Positions 23,364 through 29,621 of a stretch of DNA of 35,867 nucleotides are shown piece by piece. Within the stretch, counting starts at the first letter, position 1, and every line of letters starts with the position of its first letter. Origin of the DNA: Bryobacteraceae bacterium (GTDB taxonomy: Bacteria; Acidobacteriota; Terriglobia; Bryobacterales; Bryobacteraceae); the NCBI GenBank assembly GCA_030041495.1, contig JASHNT010000112.1:1-35867 (forward strand), given 5' to 3'. Under the pieces are notes generated by a model. It did not search any database. It saw only the letters and a program-made list of their open reading frames with translations, and was not told the DNA's origin. A program made the position numbers and the translations under genes.

Positions 23364-25459
23364 TTTCGACGGTGAAGATTTTACTCCCGCTGGTCACCCT
23401 CCTATTCTCCGGCGCCGTCGCCGCTGTCGCGCAGACGCAGGACTCGAGCCAGGATGGGCTCCTCAATGGAGCTTACAAGTTCCGCCATGTCGCCGTTCTG
23501 AATGTCGACGAATCGGGAAACCCCAGCGAAGTGGATGCGATCTACGGTTCCATCACGTTCGACGGGAAGGGAAATTACACGATTTCCGCGACGTCGGTGG
23601 ATAACACGGTTTCGAGCGGCGCTCCGCAGGCCCTGAACGAGACCGGCACCTACGCGATCGGCTCCAGCGGAGCCGGCTACATCGCCAATCCTATTTCCCC
23701 CACCGATCCGAACGCGTATATTTACGGTGCGGTCGCGCAGGGCGTCTATACGGGCAGCTCCACCGAGGTTGGCCAGGAAGGTTTGATTTTGAACGATATT
23801 TTCATCGCCATCCCGGTGGGGGCGGCGCCGGCCAACGCGAGCTTCACTTCTGCGTATCAGACCGGCCTGCTGGATTTTACCGGCGGTGGCAGCAGCGCGA
23901 TCAAGAACGCGCTGTTCGAGCTGACTCCGAACGGGCAGGGGAAGTTCGGGACGATCACATTGACCGGGCAGGCATCGGACTCGATCGAGAGCATCGTGAC
24001 CGAAACGGTCACCGGCGCTACTTACAACTTCAACAGTGATGGAAGCGCCACGGTGACCATTCCGCAAGGCGGCGCATTGGAGCAGCCGCTGTTCAGCGGC
24101 TCGAAAACGCTGTTTGAGTCCGCCGACGGCAAATTCATTCTGGGTTGGACGGCGGGCGGCTACGACATTTTCTTCGGCGTGGTCGCGCTCAATATTTCCG
24201 GGACAAATGCCGCAACGGCCGGACTGTACTTCACGTCGGCGCTGGAGGATTCGAGTTTCGGCGCGGATTCGTATTACGGAGGAACCAGCAATTTTGGGGA
24301 CAACCCCGGTGACGCGGTGGTGCATCAGCGCATCAACATTCCTGGCGTTCCGTCTTACGACTACGGGGCCAGCGATCAGATTGCGGTTAGCACGAATGGA
24401 GCGGGCGGCACAGATTCCCTGGGATACAATTACCTGTTCGGCGACACGAGCGTTTGCCAGTCCGGCACGACGACGTTTCCGTGTGCGGCTGCGTTTGTGG
24501 CCATTGGCACTGGTGGAAACTATTCCTTGCTGGTGGGTATGCACGCGCCGGTGTTTTCCGGATCGGGCGTGTATTTGTATCCGACGGGCGTGGTGAACGC
24601 CGCCAGTTACCAGCCGGTTACCGCAAGCCTCGCCCCGGGAGAATTGATCACGCTGTTTGGAACCGGATTCACCACGGCGACCCAGTTCATCCAAGGAGGG
24701 CAACCCTTTCCGCCGTCACTGGGAGGGGTTTCCGTGACCATCAATGGCATCGCTTGTCCCATATACTACGTGAGTCCAACGCAGCTTTCGGTGATCGTTC
24801 CGTACGCGGTTGCTTCCAACCAGACCGGCCTGGCCAATATTCAGGTGACCAACGGAAGTTCGGTTTCCAACGTCGTCCAGATCTATTTGACCGACGCCGC
24901 TCCAGGAGCCTTCTCGCAGGAGACCACCCCGGTGCTTACCACGCTGTCGGGCCAGCCGAGCATCGACGGCATCGGTTATGCCGCGGCTCGACATGCAGCG
25001 ACGGGGGAGCTGGTCACGCCCAGCAATCCCGCGCAGGACAACGAATACATCTCCGTGTATCTGACGGGACTGGGTCCGGTGTCGCCGTCCATCAGCGACG
25101 GCGATGTGGGACCGTCGAACCCGCTGAGCTGGGCCGATGTGTACCAGGCGTTCAACCTGACGGTGTTGTTCAACGATTACGCGATCGATTCGGTGGAGAA
25201 TGTGGGCGTGGTTGAATTCGCGGGGCTGGCGCCGGGGTTCGCCGGTCTGTACCAAATCAATGTGCAGATCCCCGCGGGTGTGCTGGGGGCCACTGACGAT
25301 GTGTTCCTGGAGTTCGCCACGGACGCCGCGGACGTAAACCAGATCGAGATTCCCTATGGAGGATCAGGGGCTAACCCGTTCAAGAAGGGTCGGTCTTCCG
25401 CTCAAGCCGCGCGCGCCGCGACAATGCGTGAGCGAAAGGGCAAATTCACCCGCCGCTAG
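23360..25459 (+). CDS. Exported protein with C-terminal TIGR03437 domain
   Basis: Start placed at ATG 23360, directly before a signal peptide (LSTVKILLPLVTLLFSGAVA); an ATG 14 codons earlier (23318) overlaps the opposite gene's start codon and is less likely. GTG 23372 is also possible. The 699-residue product has an N-terminal beta-rich region (about 28-385) with YGSITFDGKGNYTISATSVD and ETGTYAIGSSGAGYI, a pattern of secreted acidobacterial proteins. A TIGR03437 domain follows at about 395-665: VVNAASYQPVTASLAPGELI, LFGTGFT, CPIYYVSPTQLSVIVPYAV, YISVYLTGLGPVSPSISDGD and AGLYQINVQIPAGV. This domain is typical of Solibacter surface proteins and has no known biochemical role. The basic tail (AQAARAATMRERKGKFTRR) is unusual for an exported protein. 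Paired with the divergent S53 protease. Confidence 0.82.
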   Translation: MLSTVKILLPLVTLLFSGAVAAVAQTQDSSQDGLLNGAYKFRHVAVLNVDESGNPSEVDAIYGSITFDGKGNYTISATSVDNTVSSGAPQALNETGTYAIGSSGAGYIANPISPTDPNAYIYGAVAQGVYTGSSTEVGQEGLILNDIFIAIPVGAAPANASFTSAYQTGLLDFTGGGSSAIKNALFELTPNGQGKFGTITLTGQASDSIESIVTETVTGATYNFNSDGSATVTIPQGGALEQPLFSGSKTLFESADGKFILGWTAGGYDIFFGVVALNISGTNAATAGLYFTSALEDSSFGADSYYGGTSNFGDNPGDAVVHQRINIPGVPSYDYGASDQIAVSTNGAGGTDSLGYNYLFGDTSVCQSGTTTFPCAAAFVAIGTGGNYSLLVGMHAPVFSGSGVYLYPTGVVNAASYQPVTASLAPGELITLFGTGFTTATQFIQGGQPFPPSLGGVSVTINGIACPIYYVSPTQLSVIVPYAVASNQTGLANIQVTNGSSVSNVVQIYLTDAAPGAFSQETTPVLTTLSGQPSIDGIGYAAARHAATGELVTPSNPAQDNEYISVYLTGLGPVSPSISDGDVGPSNPLSWADVYQAFNLTVLFNDYAIDSVENVGVVEFAGLAPGFAGLYQINVQIPAGVLGATDDVFLEFATDAADVNQIEIPYGGSGANPFKKGRSSAQAARAATMRERKGKFTRR

Positions 25460-25528
25460 CTTCTTGGCGTAAGCGGAGCTAACCAGTTACGGAAGATCGG
25501 CTGGGGTGGTAGTATGCCAAAAAAGTTC

Positions 25529-25557
25529 TTGTGCCGTGCCCGAGTTTGGGCTATATT
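25529..25557 (+). promoter_or_regulatory. Predicted promoter of the peptide-PqqD-kinase operon
   Basis: TTGTGC (25529-25534) and TATATT (25552-25557, 5 of 6) are 17 nt apart. Transcription would start near 25564, just before the AAGGTAGGT ribosome site of ATG 25578. This excludes the in-frame GTG at 25506 as the peptide start. Confidence 0.45.
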
Positions 25558-25577
25558 CAAACCCTAAGGTAGGTACT

Positions 25578-25739
25578 ATGATCCCAGATCCCAAGGTCCC
25601 AAACCCGAAAGCGGAGGATGTCTCGAGGCGCACCGTTGCGAAGAAGGTCGCCTACATCGCTCCTGCTGTGCTTGCGGCCATTGCCGCAGCAGAACGTCCG
25701 GCGCTTGCGCAAAGCGGTGGGGGGCAAGCCCCACAGTAA
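25578..25739 (+). CDS. Short peptide with twin-arginine-like leader, candidate modified-peptide precursor
   Basis: A 53-residue peptide from ATG 25578, with AAGGTAGGT before it. Residues 1-15 are hydrophilic and proline-rich (IPDPKVPNPKAEDV). S16-R17-R18-T-V-A-K-K looks like a weak twin-arginine motif, and Y26 to A38 (YIAPAVLAAIAAA) is hydrophobic. A signal-peptidase-like P-A-L-A at 41-44 is followed by only QSGGGQAPQ. Cutting there would leave nine residues with one serine and no cysteine. Being first in an operon with a PqqD-like protein, a kinase and a nucleotidyltransferase, it is the natural precursor or substrate candidate. Similar short proteins (RR, AYxAP, small tail) occur beside PqqD-type genes elsewhere, from memory. 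It could instead be a small membrane peptide. The precursor role is inference. Confidence 0.6.
   Translation: MIPDPKVPNPKAEDVSRRTVAKKVAYIAPAVLAAIAAAERPALAQSGGGQAPQ
25717..25734 (+). other. GC-rich hairpin at the 3' end of the peptide gene
   Basis: GTGGGG (25717-25722) and CCCCAC (25729-25734) pair across a 6-nt loop; an alternative GGGGC/GCCCC pairing overlaps it. It codes for the GGGQAP tail and precedes the 58-nt gap to the PqqD-like gene. No T-run follows, so it is not a standard terminator; it could stabilise the peptide message or lower read-through. Confidence 0.35.
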
Positions 25740-25797
25740 ACGGGCACGCTGTCCGGCCAATTTCGGGCCAAGTTTTCAAGTTGCAGGGGGAGTTGGT

Positions 25798-26088
25798 GTG
25801 GTGGGGAACTCCGGGATATACATGCGCCAGGGTTGCGTCGATGCGCATGCGTTACCCGACCACAGTCTCTTGCTTTACCACACGGGCAGCGAGGTAGCGT
25901 TTCCACTCAATGAATCCGGGGCCTTCATTTGGGAAATGTGCGATGGCGCGCATACGCTCGACCAAATCGTTGACGCTGTCGCTTCCAAGTATGAGGCGCA
26001 ACGCGAGCAAATCGATAAGGACACGAGAGCTTTCCTGGATGTGTTGATCCACCACGACCTAGTCCGCCCACAGGTTCCGGTAGCGTGA
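25798..26088 (+). CDS. PqqD family peptide-binding protein (RRE fold)
   Basis: GTG 25798 is chosen because GCAGGGGGAG lies six bases upstream and the product is then 96 residues, normal for PqqD. Starting at 25618 would read the peptide gene out of frame. Family marks are the N-terminal beta strands (ALPDHSLLLYHTGSEVAFPL at 18-37), N38-x-S-G-x-x-I-W45, and a winged-helix second half (HTLDQIVDAVASKY at 52-65, TRAFLDVLIHHDLV at 76-89). PqqD-like proteins bind leader peptides and present them to modifying enzymes, so it is the likely recognition partner of the 53-residue peptide. Its stop overlaps the kinase start (GTGA), indicating coupled translation. No lasso-type protease or cyclase is fused or adjacent. 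Confidence 0.85.
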   Translation: MVGNSGIYMRQGCVDAHALPDHSLLLYHTGSEVAFPLNESGAFIWEMCDGAHTLDQIVDAVASKYEAQREQIDKDTRAFLDVLIHHDLVRPQVPVA

Positions 26089-26966
26089 CCGCAGTTTTGC
26101 ACGCGGAGACAGCGCGCCAAGATGTCTTCGGAGTTTACGATTTTTCGTTCCGGTTCCTTTCCAGCAGTGACGATGCTCGCCGCTCGATGCGGAAGCTGTA
26201 CGCCCCGTTCGGTCGACCCGCATCCGGGAAACCTGCGCTGAACGCTGTCATCGAAGTAGAGGCCGGCGGTAAGTATCGTTGGCAGTTGGGACTAGCTGGC
26301 GGTACGGCGCCAGATCTACATGCGGCCCTATGGAGCCTGGAAGCCGCGCTTTGCGAAACGGTCATTCGTTCCCAACGAAGCCGGATCGCAGTTCATGGCG
26401 CCGCAGTTTATGCAGGGCAGACGCTGGCACTCATTGCGGGATGTTCGGGCGCGGGCAAGAGCACTCTGAGCTTGGCCTTGGCCAAGCGGGGCTTGGCTGT
26501 AGCGACCGATGACGTGGCGTTGGTGGATGCGGGCACGCTGGACGTGCTACCGATCCCAAGATATGTTCATCTCGATGAGAACAGCGTGAGTCTCCTGCAT
26601 GCGGATGGCTTCCAATTTGCCCAGGCTCGGGAGCATCACCGTCACATTACGCCGGCTGATCTGGGCGGTGCGGCGACGCAGCTCCTACCGGCTTCCGTGC
26701 TCATTTTCATGGCCGGCGCACGCCGGGAGCGTCCACGGATCGCGCCGATCTCCCAAGCGCAGGTGGCCGCACACTTGCTAAGTCAGACCGGCCAAGGTCC
26801 ACTCACAAACCTCGAAACAGTCGCGGTGCTCACAAGCATGGTGAGCGGGGCCGCTTGTTATGCTCTGACCGCGGGACCGCTGACCGCAACTGCCGACCTG
26901 GTGGCGGACGTGGTCCTCGGCGGTAACAAAGGCAACTGTACCGTTCGTCGAGAGTACCAGCAATGA
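26085..26966 (+). CDS. HprK-related kinase (HPr kinase/phosphorylase-like)
   Basis: A 293-residue protein from GTG 26085, overlapping the PqqD stop by 4 nt. The P-loop is G119-C-S-G-A-G-K-S-T127, preceded by IAVHGAAVYAGQTLALI at 101-117 and followed by ATDDVALVD at 140-148 (D142, D143), the arrangement of HPr serine kinase C-terminal domains. The N-terminal regulatory domain of true HprK is replaced by a short beta-rich part, and the HPr kinase signature loop is not evident, so the substrate is not HPr. Relatives next to PqqD-like genes are called HprK-related kinase A. In lasso peptide systems such as paeninodin an HprK-like enzyme phosphorylates the C-terminal serine of the precursor. By analogy it may act on the 53-residue peptide, perhaps Ser46 (inference). 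Confidence 0.85.
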   Translation: MTAVLHAETARQDVFGVYDFSFRFLSSSDDARRSMRKLYAPFGRPASGKPALNAVIEVEAGGKYRWQLGLAGGTAPDLHAALWSLEAALCETVIRSQRSRIAVHGAAVYAGQTLALIAGCSGAGKSTLSLALAKRGLAVATDDVALVDAGTLDVLPIPRYVHLDENSVSLLHADGFQFAQAREHHRHITPADLGGAATQLLPASVLIFMAGARRERPRIAPISQAQVAAHLLSQTGQGPLTNLETVAVLTSMVSGAACYALTAGPLTATADLVADVVLGGNKGNCTVRREYQQ

Positions 26967-28225
26967 CTCCTGTCGCCGAGAACGTACGACTCCTACTTGA
27001 CGTGTTGCGGGAACCGGCTCCGCGGGAGATTCGTTGGCCGTCGAACCCTGAGTGGGACTGGCACGATTTCACGACCTTGTGTGACCGGCACGCGGTGTCG
27101 TCTTTTATTTATTGCCGCCTCCGTGACCTCAATGCGCCGTCCGGGCTCCTGCATCAGCTTCGGTTGCGATTCTATGAGATCTCGGGTCGCAATTATCACT
27201 TAGCGAAGAAGCTGATCGAGCTGACGTCGCTGCTTGAAAGAGAGCGCATTCCCGCACTGGCTTACAAGGGGCCGGCGGTCGCGATGATGGCATACGGGGA
27301 TCTGGTATCGCGGGAGCATCAAGATATCGACGTCATGGTGCGCGAAGAAGACGTCATCAAATCGGTAGCCCTGATGAAGCGTCTTGGGTTCGAGCACCAG
27401 CCGTTAGGAGGAGGGAGGCCCTATCTTGCACCGTACTTTTGCCGTCCGGAGAATCCCCGGCATATCGCGCGCGCCGAGGAGATTCCCTTCCACTCACCCG
27501 ACAGGAATTACTTCGTCGATCTGCACTGGAATCTTGGCCCGGGCTGGCGCACGCTCTTTCCCGACATCCGGAAGGTTTGGGACCGAGTCCAGAAAATCGA
27601 CCTGCTTCAGGCGCAGGTGTCTACGTTCTGCCGTGAAGACTTGTTCTTGATTCTCTGTTCGCACGGAACCAAGCATCGCTGGAGCTCTCTCAAGTGGCTG
27701 GTTGACATCGCCCGCCTCCTTCACGGGTGCGATTCGTGGGACTGGTCGCGGGTGGAAGAGATGGTCGCGCTTCGCCCGAAGGCCGGCATGTGCGCAAGTC
27801 TCGGGCTCCTGCTTGCTCAGGAGTTCCTGGCATTGACGATCCCTCAAGAGGCGGCTCGGGTATTACCGGTCACGAAACCAGTTGGTGAGATGGCGTCGGG
27901 AATACGCGACCAAATCATGCGGGAGGGGCAATCGAGCGGCGACTACTTCACAACGGTGCTCGAGTTGGAAGAGCGTCCACTAGCTCGCATGAAATACCGT
28001 GCCAGCATTGCAATCCGGTATCCCGCTGGACTGTTCAGCGAAGTAGTTGTCCAGGTTTGTGAGAAAGACCGGGCACTCATTTTCTTGCCCAAGCCGCTCA
28101 ATTTTCTGTACCACCTCATTCGACCAGCGCGGCTGATGGGGAAGCATTTATTTGTGAAGCCGTGGCTTCGCATCGTCCGCCGGAAGTCGCAGGCTGCCGG
28201 GGCTCACGTGGCTGACCTATCTTAG
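26963..28225 (+). CDS. Nucleotidyltransferase family protein (NTP_transf_5-like)
   Basis: A 420-residue protein whose ATG overlaps the kinase stop (ATGA). The nucleotidyltransferase core is at about 85-150: LLERERIPALAYKGPAVAMM at 90-109, then S116-R-E-H-Q-D-I-D123, with D121 and D123 as the metal-binding pair, and VALMKRLGFE. A later FVDLHWNLGPGW and the long helical C-terminal half are typical of this uncharacterised family. In some lasso peptide clusters a homologue beside the kinase gene is linked to sugar addition on the phosphorylated C-terminus, so it may further decorate the kinase product (analogy only). The tail is basic, with a possible amphipathic helix (LNFLYHLIRPARLMGKHLF). It is the last gene of the operon; its stop overlaps that of the convergent nuclease-like gene. 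Confidence 0.85.
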   Translation: MTPVAENVRLLLDVLREPAPREIRWPSNPEWDWHDFTTLCDRHAVSSFIYCRLRDLNAPSGLLHQLRLRFYEISGRNYHLAKKLIELTSLLERERIPALAYKGPAVAMMAYGDLVSREHQDIDVMVREEDVIKSVALMKRLGFEHQPLGGGRPYLAPYFCRPENPRHIARAEEIPFHSPDRNYFVDLHWNLGPGWRTLFPDIRKVWDRVQKIDLLQAQVSTFCREDLFLILCSHGTKHRWSSLKWLVDIARLLHGCDSWDWSRVEEMVALRPKAGMCASLGLLLAQEFLALTIPQEAARVLPVTKPVGEMASGIRDQIMREGQSSGDYFTTVLELEERPLARMKYRASIAIRYPAGLFSEVVVQVCEKDRALIFLPKPLNFLYHLIRPARLMGKHLFVKPWLRIVRRKSQAAGAHVADLS

Positions 28226-28788
28226 GCCGATGGCGATGCGGTGAGGGCGGGCGCGTCAATCCCAGCGCGGCGCCGCGTGAGCTCCGCTTGGCGAATCGGT
28301 TGATGCCGGTTGGGCGGTATGCCTCGTTTGGCCTCAAGACGATTCTCTCCTCGCAGCCATTCCGAGAGCGGCCGGGAACCGATCCGGATCTGCGCGCGTC
28401 TCAGCATCGCGGTGAGGAACCGGACTTCGGCCACGAGGTTCCTGGCCGCGTGACCGCGCGCCTCGCGTTGCACGACCACCTGCCCATTGGCGACCCACAG
28501 AAGGCCCCACTTGGGCGGCAGATCCGCCACCCGGATCACGTTCGGCGGGCACAGATAGTAGCGGCGCTGACCCATTCCGGCGCGCGGATTCCTCCGCACG
28601 CTCTTGCCGGCATCCTTCAGAAAATCGGAACGGCTCAGTTTGCATTCGATCAGAACCGAACCCGCGCCGGAAGCCCAGCCGATCATGTCCGGATTCTCAC
28701 CTGCTGAAGCGTCGAATTCGTACAGCACGACGGAGCACTTTCTGCTCAACCACCGCACACCGGTCGCAACCAAGGTCGAGTGCTGCAT
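28222..28788 (-). CDS. PD-(D/E)xK nuclease-like protein
   Basis: A 188-residue cytoplasmic protein. E24, NPD at 32-34 and I47-E48-C-K50 give the D-(x)n-E-x-K core of the restriction endonuclease-like fold (D34, E48, K50). The strip GMGQRRYYLCPPNVIRVADL with PPKWGLLWV is familiar from small proteins of phages and mobile regions, often left as hypothetical. It may be a nuclease of a defence or repair system, or an inactive relative; no methyltransferase or partner lies beside it. The last 50 residues are basic and probably disordered. ATG 28788 follows GGAG at a 9-nt spacing inside a 19-bp palindrome, pointing to tight control. It converges on the nucleotidyltransferase with 4 nt of overlap. 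Confidence 0.7.
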   Translation of the reverse strand: MQHSTLVATGVRWLSRKCSVVLYEFDASAGENPDMIGWASGAGSVLIECKLSRSDFLKDAGKSVRRNPRAGMGQRRYYLCPPNVIRVADLPPKWGLLWVANGQVVVQREARGHAARNLVAEVRFLTAMLRRAQIRIGSRPLSEWLRGENRLEAKRGIPPNRHQPIRQAELTRRRAGIDAPALTASPSA

Positions 28789-28805
28789 GTTTGGACTCCA
28801 AACAT
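28787..28805. promoter_or_regulatory. 19-bp palindromic operator candidate over the nuclease-like gene's start
   Basis: Nine-base arms (ATGTTTGGA and TCCAAACAT) flank one central base. On the minus strand the site runs from the edge of a TACAAT -10 box (28809-28804) across the ribosome site into the start codon. A third ATGTTT half-site lies at 28818-28823. A bound repressor would block both transcription and translation. Confidence 0.45.
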
Positions 28806-28910
28806 TGTAACGCCCAAATGTTTTGATTGGGGAAGCGAATATGCGTGGCTCCGGAGAGCTGCCCGGCGGTCAAGGCCCCGCCTCTGTGCTGCTATATGCG
28901 CGGCTCAGCG
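28789..28910. other. Intergenic region between two minus-strand genes
   Basis: Beyond the palindrome and half-sites at 28787-28823, I see no further clear signal up to the stop of the secreted gene at 28911. No T-rich terminator is visible after that gene. Confidence 0.4.
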
Positions 28911-29426
28911 TCACTGCCGGTCATAGATGCGCACCTGTGGAGAGCCGTCCACCGTAACCGTCAGCGTCTTCCCGTCCCGTGAGACGATCTTCTTCCCATG
29001 CGAAGTAACCTTGCCATCCACCTTGTCGGTCCAATCCGTGGTGTACCGGTCGACGATCGTCTCCGCGTAAGTGCGCGGCGTCTGCTTGCCGGCTGCAATC
29101 ATGTCGGCTACGAAAACTTCCGTGTACTCCGGGTAATCGTTACCATCGCTCTTGGCCGTGAATTGGAGATAATGATAGCCGCCCTGAGCGTCGGTTGTAA
29201 TCAGCAGACCCACAAGGAATCCATCCGGGCGCAGCCGGTACTGTCGAATCTCTACGCGATTGGGAGCGACGGTCAAATTGGACTTCTCCGGATTCAACTT
29301 CCAGCTGCCTACGATGAGAGGCAAAGGCTGGTTGCTAGGCGTTTGCGCCTCGAGCGCGCAGACCATCACCTGGGACAGAGCGGAAAACGCGATACCACAA
29401 GCAGTGAGAAACCACAGCCATTTCAC
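28911..29426 (-). CDS. Secreted small beta-barrel-like protein (GSWKLNPEKS motif)
   Basis: GTG 29426 is the best start: GGGAGGTGC lies six bases before it and the product opens directly with a signal peptide (KWLWFLTACGIAFSALSQV). An ATG at 29453 is in frame but has a poor ribosome site. The 171-residue product carries GSWKLNPEKSNL, a phrase common to exported lipocalin-like proteins of Acidobacteriota, followed by alternating strands (VEIRQYRLRPDGFLVGLLIT, YHYLQFTAKSDGNDYPEY) and a closing GKKIVSRDGKTLTVTVDGSP. It probably folds as an up-and-down barrel in the periplasm. Ligand and role are unknown. It is divergent from the TIGR03435 gene, with 195 nt between starts. Confidence 0.72.
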   Translation of the reverse strand: MKWLWFLTACGIAFSALSQVMVCALEAQTPSNQPLPLIVGSWKLNPEKSNLTVAPNRVEIRQYRLRPDGFLVGLLITTDAQGGYHYLQFTAKSDGNDYPEYTEVFVADMIAAGKQTPRTYAETIVDRYTTDWTDKVDGKVTSHGKKIVSRDGKTLTVTVDGSPQVRIYDRQ

Positions 29427-29621
29427 GCCGCACCTCCCAACCTTTCGCTTCATATTCTCGACGGCTACTTCTGGTCCCAAGCAACGCCAGGGTATCCATT
29501 ACTATACCGGCGCCGGGCGCCCACGGTTTCGGGCCGCTCCGCGGTCTGCGGGCGTAGTCAACGGCGAAACGAATCCCGAGCTGGATCGTCTATCAACGAA
29601 GAATCAAGGAGGAGCTAGAGC

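Noticed and set aside
25506-25577. GTG 25506 as start of the short peptide
   Set aside because: The predicted promoter (25529-25557) lies downstream of it, the extra 24 residues look random, and ATG 25578 has its own ribosome site.
25578-28225. Calling the operon a lasso peptide cluster
   Set aside because: There is no asparagine-synthetase-like cyclase and no leader peptidase in the window, and the peptide lacks an Asp/Glu at ring position 7-9 of a core.
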